Below are positions 15,862 to 22,323 of a stretch of 22,323 nucleotides of DNA, piece by piece. Source of the DNA: CAZQGE01 sp964592815. Its GTDB lineage: Bacteria; Bacillota; Clostridia; Christensenellales; CAG-917. Position 1 is the stretch's first letter. Each line of letters starts with the position of its first letter. The notes under the pieces are model-generated. The model saw only the letters and a program-made list of their open reading frames with translations. It was not told where the DNA came from and searched no databases. Location of the stretch: assembly GCA_964592815.1 (NCBI GenBank), contig CAZQGE010000022.1, positions 1 through 22,323 of the forward strand. Direction: 5' to 3'. Made by a program: the position numbers and the translations under genes.

Positions 15862-16393
15862 AGAAATTTTGAAATCTTGCTTGCTTAGAGCAGGCAAAGA
15901 GAATTTGATTGATAAAGCAACGCCCACTCAGCAGGACACGGATGAAATAGAAAAATTCTTAAACGCTTTTAACACGGTTTTCAGGGATATTTCAATAAAT
16001 TATTTGCCACAAACCATGCTAGAAGAAATTATTTTCGTTGATGGTGAGGCACAAATTGACGGACTCTCAGAAGATATTTATTTGCCAAAATATGTTGAAC
16101 AAAACGGAAATAAAATCAAATATACAACAACTGCCAGAGGCTTAAAAGCTAATAATGTAAACGGAAAAGTAAAATTGTGTTATAGCTATATTCCAAAACT
16201 ATTTCAGTTAAATTCTGAAGTTCCGAATTTGAAAATTAGCCCTAACGCTATTGAAGCAGGTGTTCTGTCGGAATATTTTTTTCAGGTTCGTGCTTACGAT
16301 TTGGCAAAAGAGTACGACACAAAATATCGCTCTGAAATGACTGTTGCAAAGTATAAAGGTAAAGAAATAAGGGTAAAAGAGAGGAGTTGGTGA
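15851..16393 (+). CDS. Head-to-tail adaptor, P22 gp4-like tail accessory factor
   Basis: A 180-residue protein. It opens with a helix VKEILKSCLLRAGKE and a QQDTDEIEKFLNAFNTVFRDISINYLP segment. This pattern recalls the N terminus of P22 gp4-type adaptors, which extend the portal ring and nucleate the tail. A beta-rich centre is followed by a C-terminal helical stretch (about 145-178) with YDLAKEYDTKYRSEMTVAKYKG, similar in layout to the gp4 C terminus. It starts within the previous gene, with GGTGGAG at 15837-15843, and stops 1 nt before the gp10-like gene. The assignment is by pattern and gene order, not by close identity. Confidence 0.6.
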   Translation: MYVKEILKSCLLRAGKENLIDKATPTQQDTDEIEKFLNAFNTVFRDISINYLPQTMLEEIIFVDGEAQIDGLSEDIYLPKYVEQNGNKIKYTTTARGLKANNVNGKVKLCYSYIPKLFQLNSEVPNLKISPNAIEAGVLSEYFFQVRAYDLAKEYDTKYRSEMTVAKYKGKEIRVKERSW

Positions 16394-16394
16394 T

Positions 16395-17828
16395 ATGCAA
16401 AAAATTCCTATTATTCCAAAAACTTTTGTTGTAGGTTTCAAAGGACTTAAAACCACAGTTGACGAAAGCGTTATGGACTTTGAATATTCTCCTAGAACTT
16501 TCAACTTTGCGTTTCGTGGAGGTACGTTGAAAGGCGATTTTGGAATAGATTACGCTTTTGGCGGGTTGGGAGAAAGTGAACATATGGGGCATAAATATCC
16601 GACTTTGCCACAAGGTGTTGAAATAAAAGACCTGATAATTTATCAACGTCGCGTCAATGGAAATTATGCGGACAGGCTTGTTGTGCAAACTACAACTGGC
16701 GCGGTTTATTATACTGCAATATTTGAAATTGATACGTGGCATTTGATAAACGGATTAACGCTAAGCGGAAAGGTGTGTGCGGTAAATTATAACTACAACT
16801 CAAAGGACGTTTTGTTGTTGATTGATGAAGTTTCAGCCTTAAAAATGCTTGATGGCGATACGTTTACAGAAATTATTTCCGCGCCTCGGTTTAGTTCGCT
16901 TGCAATTCATCACGAAAGGCTGTACGGCACGGTAAACGGAGATTGCAATCAAGTTTGGTTCTCAGATGATTTTAACCCGACCAACTGGAATGTTAACCCG
17001 ACAAGCGCAGGTTTTATTACCTTTTCGGACGAATGCGGCGACGTTTTGAAAGTAGTAAGTTTTTTGAATTACCTTTATATCTTTAGAGAACACGGAATTT
17101 TTAGAATGACGGCATACGGCGACCAGTCTGAATTTGCGCTCAAAAAAGTGTTTACCGAAACGGGACGAATTTATAAGTCAAGCATTGCAATGTGTGGCGA
17201 CAGGATAATTTTTCTTGCAGAGGAAGGTTTGTTTTCTTTTGACGGTTACGACGTTTCAAGAATTGCGTATGAACTTCCTGAAATAATCAACAAAGGGTAC
17301 AGCTTTTGCGCATATCACGAAAATAAGTATTATATCGCGTCAAGATTGACAATGAAGGATATGCCCGATACGACAGGCTACAACAATGCGCTTATTGAAT
17401 ATGACTTGATAAACAAAGCGTTTGCAATTCTCACGGGCGTAGAAGTTTGCGCAATGATACCTTCAAACGTTCATACCTCAACTGAGTTGTACTTGGCTTT
17501 GAAAAATAAGTTCAAAAACTGCGTTGGTATGGTTGTCAAGGACGGTACAGTTTTTGGCGAACAGACAACAAAAGTTTTTTTTAGCCCACAAAATAATATG
17601 ATGAGCGCAAAACAAAAACTTATTCGTCAAATAACCTTTTCAACGAAAACAGACGTTACGCTCTCAGTAGTAATTGACGACGTAAAATACGATTATTTTG
17701 TAAAGGGGAGTCTGTTGCCACAAACTGTTTTTGTGGATAAAGGTGGATTGAAAATTGGCTTTATGTTATCAACAACAGCAAATTTTCCTAACATAACACC
17801 GCTTATTGTAAAAGCGGAATTGGTGTAG
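16395..17828 (+). CDS. P22 gp10-like tail hub/stabilisation protein (beta-propeller-like)
   Basis: A 477-residue, beta-strand-rich protein with repeated blade-like units: IHHERLYGTVNGDCNQVWFSDDFNPTNW, FLNYLYIFREHGIFRMTAYG and DRIIFLAEEGLFSFDGYDVSRI. This layout resembles P22 gp10-family packaged-DNA stabilisation/tail hub proteins and their propeller folds. It would follow the gp4-like adaptor in assembly and close the short tail tube. GAGGAG at 16381-16386 is the ribosome binding site. A 37-residue zipper gene begins 4 nt after its stop. No enzymatic motif is visible. Confidence 0.65.
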   Translation: MQKIPIIPKTFVVGFKGLKTTVDESVMDFEYSPRTFNFAFRGGTLKGDFGIDYAFGGLGESEHMGHKYPTLPQGVEIKDLIIYQRRVNGNYADRLVVQTTTGAVYYTAIFEIDTWHLINGLTLSGKVCAVNYNYNSKDVLLLIDEVSALKMLDGDTFTEIISAPRFSSLAIHHERLYGTVNGDCNQVWFSDDFNPTNWNVNPTSAGFITFSDECGDVLKVVSFLNYLYIFREHGIFRMTAYGDQSEFALKKVFTETGRIYKSSIAMCGDRIIFLAEEGLFSFDGYDVSRIAYELPEIINKGYSFCAYHENKYYIASRLTMKDMPDTTGYNNALIEYDLINKAFAILTGVEVCAMIPSNVHTSTELYLALKNKFKNCVGMVVKDGTVFGEQTTKVFFSPQNNMMSAKQKLIRQITFSTKTDVTLSVVIDDVKYDYFVKGSLLPQTVFVDKGGLKIGFMLSTTANFPNITPLIVKAELV

Positions 17829-17832
17829 TGAT

Positions 17833-17946
17833 ATGAATGTAAACGAATTACTGTCAATGGTTGAAGATTTGCGATTGCGTATTCAAATTTTAGAAGCAAA
17901 AGTTAAAAACTTAGAAAACAACTTAAAACCACCCACAGGGCAATAA
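17833..17946 (+). CDS. 37-residue leucine-zipper microprotein
   Basis: A short open frame between the gp10-like and coiled-coil genes. Hydrophobic residues fall every 3-4 positions: Leu at 6, 13, 20 and 27 (d positions) and Val/Ile/Leu at 10, 17, 24 and 31 (a positions). That makes four clean heptads ending in a Pro-Pro-Thr-Gly tail. The beta-branched a / leucine d pattern favours a parallel dimer or trimer. The start is 4 nt after the upstream stop, and the stop is 11 nt before the next start, so it sits exactly in the operon. The ribosome binding site is weak; translation may be coupled. Its place matches where P22 encodes the trimeric tail needle. Confidence 0.6.
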   Translation: MNVNELLSMVEDLRLRIQILEAKVKNLENNLKPPTGQ

Positions 17947-17957
17947 AAGGAGAGAAT

Positions 17958-18983
17958 ATGTCATCATTTTGGGACGAATTAAAAGAGGCGTTTAAGACAA
18001 AAAGTCAAAGGGAAGAAGAACGTCAACAAAGACTTCAAGAAGCAGTTAAAGCAGAGGGAGAACTGACAAAAAAACTCGATGAGTTGGATAAATCATATTT
18101 AGAAAGCCAACAACCAGATGAGGAAATCGACTTAGATAAGTTGTTCCCCAAAGACAGCGGGCATAAAGAAATTGAATATAAACCGCTTGAAGACAAAGAG
18201 ATTTTGGAAATTGCCAAGGCAGAAAACACCGCTAAGAAAAAAGAAAAGCTGGATAAATTGGAAAGCGATTACGAAAAAGAAAAGACAAGTTTTGAACAGG
18301 CAAAATTGTCCGCTGACGAGAACTTGAAAGATAGCTATGAAAATCTTAAAAATCTTTATTCCGAACTCAAAGAAAAACTTGAAAATGACTCTATCAAAAG
18401 AGGAATGGCAAGAAGTAGCGTTATAAGTGGACAAATTGGAGATTTGCAAGGTCAGCATATCAAGGCGGCGGGTGAGGTTGAAGGCTCGTATAATAAAACA
18501 ATCAGCGATATAAATGCGGAAATTTCCAGCCTTGAAAAACAGCAGGACAGCGCGCTTGAATTGCTTGATTTGAAGTCTGCAAGCGAGTTGAACAACAGAA
18601 TTACTGAACTAAAAAGTCAAAGAGATAAAAATATTTTAGAAAATGAAAAATATAATAGTTCGGTGAGAGAAAAAAATATAAAGTATTCGCAAGATAGGCA
18701 AAACAAAATTGATGAGTTTTTGAAAAAGCAACAGCAGGACAAAATCAAACAGCAAAATGAACTCAGCGAATATGAGCAAAAATACGGTTATAGTGGCGAA
18801 AAACTTCAAAACTATACAAAGCGTTATGATTTGGCTTACGAGTTTTATACGTCTTTATCGCCCGATATTGCCGTAAACGCGTTGGAAGCGTCGCCAAATA
18901 TGAAATATTATTTGGGCGTAAATTACGATAAACTCAAAAACGCGCTCAAAGCAAAAGAAAGCACAAACAAAAAGTATTATTAA
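17958..18983 (+). CDS. Long coiled-coil virion protein (needle, plug or ejection protein candidate)
   Basis: A 341-residue, very charged protein. Coiled coils span about 15-50 and about 80-290, rich in Lys, Glu and Gln. One conserved-looking element, RGMARSSVISGQIGDLQ (about 148-164), interrupts the helix; similar 'RG-hydrophobic-x-RSS' elements occur in helical phage proteins of Gram-positive hosts. A globular Tyr-rich end follows (about 268-341). There is no signal peptide or enzyme motif. AAAGGAGAG precedes the ATG. As the last gene before the operon terminator and directly after the gp10-like and zipper genes, an internal ejection or needle role is likely but not proven. Confidence 0.6.
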   Translation: MSSFWDELKEAFKTKSQREEERQQRLQEAVKAEGELTKKLDELDKSYLESQQPDEEIDLDKLFPKDSGHKEIEYKPLEDKEILEIAKAENTAKKKEKLDKLESDYEKEKTSFEQAKLSADENLKDSYENLKNLYSELKEKLENDSIKRGMARSSVISGQIGDLQGQHIKAAGEVEGSYNKTISDINAEISSLEKQQDSALELLDLKSASELNNRITELKSQRDKNILENEKYNSSVREKNIKYSQDRQNKIDEFLKKQQQDKIKQQNELSEYEQKYGYSGEKLQNYTKRYDLAYEFYTSLSPDIAVNALEASPNMKYYLGVNYDKLKNALKAKESTNKKYY

Positions 18984-19027
18984 AACTTTGTTGGCTGTCA
19001 AAAACAAGTAAGCAATTCTATTTTTAT

Positions 19028-19064
19028 CAATAAACGGCGGGGTTTTCCGCCGTTTATTGTTTTT
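19028..19064 (+). terminator. Strong intrinsic terminator of the phage cassette
   Basis: CAATAAACGGCGG (19028-19040) pairs perfectly with CCGCCGTTTATTG (19047-19059) around a GGTTTT loop and is followed by TTTTT (19060-19064). It lies 45 nt after the last cassette gene and marks the end of that transcription unit. The rest of the gap to the next gene is AT-rich, with only the promoter described next. Confidence 0.92.
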
Positions 19065-19260
19065 GAAAAATTTTGTTGTTTTTTTTACTTTTAATAATGA
19101 TTTTAGAAGTTGGCTTTTGTTGACGACAATTTTAACTTATTCTTTTCAGAATTGTTACTTTTAATGTGGACTGCTATTATGGTAACAACGCTTTCATTTT
19201 TTTATATTCAATTTAGATTTTGAAAATTAGCCTTTTTTAACTATATAAATTTATGTCCTA

Positions 19261-19289
19261 TTTACTTATTATTTGTTTTTTGCTATCAT
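19261..19289 (+). promoter_or_regulatory. Promoter for the PI-PLC-domain gene
   Basis: TTTACT (19261-19266) is followed by a 17-bp spacer and TATCAT (19284-19289). The expected start near 19296 leaves a short leader with AAAAGGAAA before the ATG at 19317. This makes the gene independent of the cassette. Confidence 0.5.
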
Positions 19290-19316
19290 ATTAAAAAGTT
19301 GAAAAGGAAATCTATT

Positions 19317-20387
19317 ATGAAAAAAAATTATAAGCATAACGCAAATGATGAAACATCTTCAAAAAAAGAAAAAAAGCCTATGTCAAAAAAATCTAAGATT
19401 TTAGCAATTTTTTCAGGTATTGCGATAGCCTTAGTTTTGGCGTTTGGCTGTGGTTTTGGATTTGGTTACGTTGACCCGTCTTTGAGCAATCCTTTAGTTG
19501 TTGACGCATTCTACTCAGAATGGATGAGCTACATTGACCAAACGGTAACGTTGAACAAAGTTATTATGCCTGGCAGTCACGATTCGGGTTGCAACGGTAT
19601 GATGGCTCAAGCTATGACGCAAGGACACGACATTGCCGACCAATTAAAGGGCGGTGTCAGATATTTTGACACTAGAGTTACATATAAAGGTAATGATTTG
19701 GTAATTTATCACGGGCCAGTTAAAGGGCAAAGTTTTTTGAAAGTTTTGGACGAGCATAGGGCGTTTATAGACGCACACCCCTCGGAATTTGTCATTTTAG
19801 ATTTTCAACACTTAGGCGACAGCGCACACCAAGCCACAATAGACGCCATAAAAAGTAAGTTTGATATGACAAAAATGTTGAAAAGTTCTGATTATCCAAA
19901 CATAGCAAGCGTATCTTTCAAGACTTTGCGTGATAACGGATATAACTTTATGATTGTTTGGACGTCAAAATCGCAAACCGAAAAAGTTGAAGCGTCAAAC
20001 AACAATTTTTACATTCGTGATGATGCCTTGCTTTCTCAATATGACGGAAAAGTTCATAAGGATAACGATGAGGCTTTGATTGCAAAATTTGCAGAATATT
20101 ACAGCAATCACGAAGCCAACAAAATGTTTGTGTTGCAAGCGCAACGTACGGCGTCAACTTTTTTGGGTAAGCCGTCTGTTTACGAAAAAAAATTTAAGTC
20201 TAAAGTTAACGAGTACGTTAAGAACATAAAAAACAATGCGGAAATACTTGAAAAAACCAATGTAATAATGCGAGATTTTGTGGTAAGCGATATGGAAAAC
20301 GTAAAATTGATTTTAGGGCTTAACTTAGCAAAAAATACCGTAAAATCTGCTGACGTGGCATTGTTCGGGCAATTTGTATCGGTATAA
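19317..20387 (+). CDS. Membrane-anchored PI-PLC X-domain protein
   Basis: A 356-residue protein. A basic N terminus (KKEKKPMSKKSK) precedes a hydrophobic anchor at about 28-51, followed by an extracytoplasmic phosphatidylinositol-specific phospholipase C X domain (about 65-300). The general acid/base histidines are present: H88 in IMPGSHDSGCNGM and H132 in LVIYHGPVKG. RYFDTRV (R120) is also of the family. It should cleave phosphatidylinositol-like lipids or act on another glycerophosphodiester at the cell surface; the true substrate is unknown. The ATG at 19317 is chosen over a TTG at 19299 because AAGGAAA precedes it. A lipobox is not convincing at Cys45. It has its own promoter and lies after the cassette terminator. 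Confidence 0.82.
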   Translation: MKKNYKHNANDETSSKKEKKPMSKKSKILAIFSGIAIALVLAFGCGFGFGYVDPSLSNPLVVDAFYSEWMSYIDQTVTLNKVIMPGSHDSGCNGMMAQAMTQGHDIADQLKGGVRYFDTRVTYKGNDLVIYHGPVKGQSFLKVLDEHRAFIDAHPSEFVILDFQHLGDSAHQATIDAIKSKFDMTKMLKSSDYPNIASVSFKTLRDNGYNFMIVWTSKSQTEKVEASNNNFYIRDDALLSQYDGKVHKDNDEALIAKFAEYYSNHEANKMFVLQAQRTASTFLGKPSVYEKKFKSKVNEYVKNIKNNAEILEKTNVIMRDFVVSDMENVKLILGLNLAKNTVKSADVALFGQFVSV

Positions 20388-20404
20388 ATCTTGTGGCATA
20401 GAAT

Positions 20405-20431
20405 AAAAGTATTTTTCAAAAATTTACTTTT
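20405..20431 (+). terminator. Weak AT-rich hairpin after the PI-PLC gene
   Basis: AAAAGTA (20405-20411) pairs with TACTTTT (20425-20431), extended by a T-run/A-run inner stem. The T tract is short and the stem has little GC, so termination would be inefficient. No better terminator is visible before the uracil permease promoter. Confidence 0.3.
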
Positions 20432-20503
20432 AAGCGTGCCAAAGTTTGCGTTTTGGGCAAGGTTTGAAAGATTAAAATAATGTTAAAAAAAATGAAAAAC
20501 ACC

Positions 20504-20532
20504 TTGTCAAATACGGTATGCTGTGTTAGTAT
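20504..20532 (+). promoter_or_regulatory. Promoter for the uracil permease leader
   Basis: TTGTCA (20504-20509) and TAGTAT (20527-20532) are 17 bp apart, each 5 of 6 to consensus. The predicted start near 20539 gives a leader of about 215 nt before the permease ATG. Confidence 0.6.
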
Positions 20533-20579
20533 ATCGCTTAGTAAGATTTTGCGCGTGTGTATGCGAGACAGGAGTGGGT

Positions 20580-20696
20580 ATGTTGGGTTGTGCTTTTTTG
20601 AGAAGAATAAACCACACAATGAGAGTTGAAAAAACTCTTGAAACTTCTTCATTTCTCCATTTTTTTGGCAAAGTCTTGACTGATAAATACAGATAA
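20580..20696 (+). CDS. Leader peptide upstream of uracil permease (putative attenuation)
   Basis: A 38-codon open frame with AGGAG at 20570-20574, five nt from its ATG. It has no run of any one amino acid, so it is not an amino-acid attenuator. Its stop codon (20694-20696) lies at the foot of the terminator hairpin that begins near 20695-20700. A ribosome finishing the peptide would cover the 5' arm. Two U-tracts fall inside it: six T (20594-20599) and seven T (20660-20666). The design mirrors the pyrL leader of the E. coli pyrBI operon, where slow transcription through U-tracts at low UTP lets the ribosome catch up and block termination. Assignment is inferred from layout only. Confidence 0.5.
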   Translation: MLGCAFLRRINHTMRVEKTLETSSFLHFFGKVLTDKYR

Positions 20697-20724
20697 AGTG
20701 TTCTCTTTTGAGAACTCTTTTTTT
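20695..20724 (+). terminator. Intrinsic terminator (attenuator) in the uracil permease leader
   Basis: GTTCTC (20700-20705) and GAGAAC (20710-20715) pair around TTTT. The stem can extend past one T-T mismatch by AAAG/CTTT, and seven T residues (20718-20724) close it. It lies between a promoter and the permease gene, 31 nt before the ATG, so it can only act as a conditional terminator. A GAGAA at 20600-20604 could pair with its TTCTC arm, but this is only 5 bp. Confidence 0.75.
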
Positions 20725-20755
20725 ATGTTAGGAATTTATACATAGGAGATTATTT

Positions 20756-22288
20756 ATGGAACTTATTTATGGTGTAAGTGACAGACCAAAGTTTGGCAAA
20801 CTTCTGATGTTTTCTTTGCAACAACTTTTGGCAATCATAACGGCAACAATAGTTGTGCCTGTTATTGTCAATGGCGCATTGAAATCTACAGGATTAAACC
20901 CTGTTTTGGACTCTGCTGCCGCTTTGGTTGGCGCAGGTTTTGGTACTTTAACTTATTTGCTTTTTACTAAAGGTAAAAGCCCTGTTTTCTTGGGTAGTTC
21001 GTTTGCTTTTATCGGGCCGTTAATTGGCGCTTGCGCATTCGGATATTTTGGCGTTTTGATTGGCGCAGCTTTTGCGGCGGCAGTTTATGTTATTATTGCA
21101 ATAATCGTCAAATTAGCTGGCACAAAATGGGTGAATAAACTTATGCCTCCAATTGTAATTGGACCTACCGTTGCTCTCATCGGTTTGTCTTTGGCAGGAA
21201 ACGCAATGGGCGACCTTCAAAAGGCTAGCGGAGCAGGTCAAGGCTACAACTTGGTTGCAATTCTTTGCGGTTTATTTACGTTCTTCATCATTGTTGCTTG
21301 CTCTTTGAAAGGCAACAAAACTATGCGACTTATACCTTTCATTATCGGTATTTTGGCTGGTTACGCTTTGGCGTCATTGTTCTCACTTATCGGATATTTG
21401 GCAGACATACCATATCTCCAAATTTGCGATTATTCTGCGCTTGTAAACAATTTCAAAGATATAAGCATCAAAAGTTTCTTGATGTATCCAGATTTTACAT
21501 TCTTACACTCATCAACAAACAATCCATTGACTGGTCAAGCTGTTGCAAACATTGCTTTGCTTTATATCCCCGTTGCATTCGTTGTCTTTGCCGAGCATAT
21601 CGCAGACCATAAAAATATAAGTTCCATAATTGAAAAAGATTTGCTTAAAGACCCAGGCTTGCACCGAACTTTGATGGGCGACGGAGTTGGTTCTTTTATC
21701 GGTGCAGTCTTTGGTGGTTGCCCTAACACAACGTATGGTGAGTCTATTGGTTGCGTTGCAATTACAAAGAACGCATCTGTCGTTTCAATAGCTGGCGCAG
21801 CAATCCTTGCAATTTTGCTTGCATTCATTTCTCCTGTTATTGCATTTATCAACACAATTCCTGCTTGCGTTATGGGTGGTGTATGCTTGTCGCTTTACGG
21901 CTTTATTGCTGTATCTGGCTTGAATATGCTCAGAAACGTAGATTTGGGCGAGTCTAAAAACTTGTTTGTTGTGTCTTCAATTTTGATTGCAGGCATTGGC
22001 GGTTTATCACTCAAGTTTGGTGGAGATTGGGGTGTTGGCGCTAGCCCAATTATTCAAATTTCATCAATAGCGACTGCTCTTATTTTGGGTATTGTCGTCA
22101 ACGCTTTGTTCAAAGACGACAAAAAGGCTAAGGGACAAAAAGAAGAAAGTTTGGTTTCGGCAAACGCCGACGCCGCAGCAAAAGTTGCTGAAACAGAAGC
22201 TGAAGAGGCCCTTGTTGAAGAACTTATTGAAAAACACGAAAAAGAAGTTGCAAGTGACGTTGTGTCGGAAGAAACAAAAGAAAACTAA
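20756..22288 (+). CDS. uraA: Uracil permease (NCS2/UraA family)
   Basis: A 510-residue inner-membrane nucleobase:proton symporter with about 14 membrane segments. PVFLGSSFAFIGP is the family signature. Substrate-site glutamates are E280 in VFAEHIADHKN and E329 in PNTTYGESIG; their 49-residue spacing equals E241/E290 of E. coli UraA. DLLKDPGLHRTLMGDGVGS also matches uracil carriers. PNTTYGE points to uracil rather than xanthine or urate. A 55-60 residue, acidic Lys/Glu/Ala-rich cytoplasmic tail follows the last helix and is longer than in UraA. AGGAG at 20743-20747 precedes the ATG. Expression is probably set by the leader attenuator. It imports uracil for salvage. Confidence 0.92.
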   Translation: MELIYGVSDRPKFGKLLMFSLQQLLAIITATIVVPVIVNGALKSTGLNPVLDSAAALVGAGFGTLTYLLFTKGKSPVFLGSSFAFIGPLIGACAFGYFGVLIGAAFAAAVYVIIAIIVKLAGTKWVNKLMPPIVIGPTVALIGLSLAGNAMGDLQKASGAGQGYNLVAILCGLFTFFIIVACSLKGNKTMRLIPFIIGILAGYALASLFSLIGYLADIPYLQICDYSALVNNFKDISIKSFLMYPDFTFLHSSTNNPLTGQAVANIALLYIPVAFVVFAEHIADHKNISSIIEKDLLKDPGLHRTLMGDGVGSFIGAVFGGCPNTTYGESIGCVAITKNASVVSIAGAAILAILLAFISPVIAFINTIPACVMGGVCLSLYGFIAVSGLNMLRNVDLGESKNLFVVSSILIAGIGGLSLKFGGDWGVGASPIIQISSIATALILGIVVNALFKDDKKAKGQKEESLVSANADAAAKVAETEAEEALVEELIEKHEKEVASDVVSEETKEN

Positions 22289-22323
22289 TTGAACAACGTT
22301 AACGCTTGACTACTTTGCTTTAC
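22289..22323. other. Terminal stretch after the permease
   Basis: Only 35 nt follow the permease stop codon. No terminator or new gene can be seen. Confidence 0.5.

Noticed and set aside
17714..17737. Small CCACAAA/TTTGTGG hairpin inside the gp10-like gene
   Set aside because: Seven base pairs, no T-run, in the middle of a coding frame; not distinguishable from chance.
19152..19188. TTGTTAC / GTAACAA inverted repeat in the gap after the cassette
   Set aside because: Only 7 bp with a 23-nt spacer in AT-rich DNA; expected by chance and not near a promoter element.
20539..20755. Guanine riboswitch or PyrR-binding RNA before uraA
   Set aside because: The purine riboswitch core elements and the PyrR-loop consensus could not be found by eye; the leader-peptide/terminator layout explains the region better.
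1..22323. CRISPR arrays, insertion sequences, tRNA or rRNA genes
   Set aside because: No regularly spaced repeats, transposase frames, tRNA-like cloverleaf ends or rRNA-like conserved stretches were seen.

Overview
The window looks like a chromosomal segment of a low-GC anaerobic Bacillota, probably an uncultured gut member of the Clostridia. The grounds are AT-rich DNA throughout, strong AAGGAGG-type ribosome binding sites, a four-subunit ferredoxin-dependent 2-oxoacid oxidoreductase, a Bacillus-type thymidylate synthase and simple GC-stem/U-run terminators. No rRNA, tRNA, CRISPR array, transposase or integrase was seen.

Left part (1-9416), host genes. On the plus strand are an 8-oxoguanine DNA glycosylase, a NYN-domain protein with a Pro/Ala/Lys-rich tail, and a tight operon for a 2-oxoacid:ferredoxin oxidoreductase (delta, alpha, beta, gamma), closed by a bidirectional terminator. 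On the minus strand are a cytoplasmic GH2 glycosidase, then thyA and folA joined by an ATGA overlap. Dihydrofolate made by thymidylate synthase is the substrate of the reductase, so the pair is a metabolic unit. A YfcE-type phosphodiesterase (+) and a single-pass envelope protein with a striking Asp/Arg/Tyr/Asn-rich tail (-) converge on a second bidirectional terminator.

Middle part (about 9541-19064), a phage-derived structural cassette of about 9.5 kb in one transcription unit. It holds the terminase large subunit, a small protein, a zinc-ribbon protein, portal, scaffold, major capsid protein, a small helical protein, a P22 gp4-like adaptor, a P22 gp10-like tail protein, a 37-residue leucine zipper and a long coiled-coil protein, ending in a strong terminator. 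Every frame is open and the terminase motifs are intact. No integrase, repressor, replication, lysis, tail-fibre or tailspike gene is present, and ordinary host-type genes lie on both sides. This is the most likely 'system' in the window: a short-tailed, P22-like particle that may be domesticated (gene transfer agent-like or tailocin-like) or may be a neatly trimmed prophage remnant. Its capsid protein carries a C-terminal InlB B-repeat domain, a probable surface decoration.

Right part (19065-22323), host-type genes. A membrane-anchored PI-PLC X-domain protein is followed by a UraA-type uracil permease. The permease is preceded by a roughly 215-nt leader with a good promoter, a 38-codon leader peptide, two U-tracts and an intrinsic terminator. 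This layout closely resembles the UTP-sensing pyrBI attenuator of enterobacteria rather than the PyrR system usual in Bacillota.
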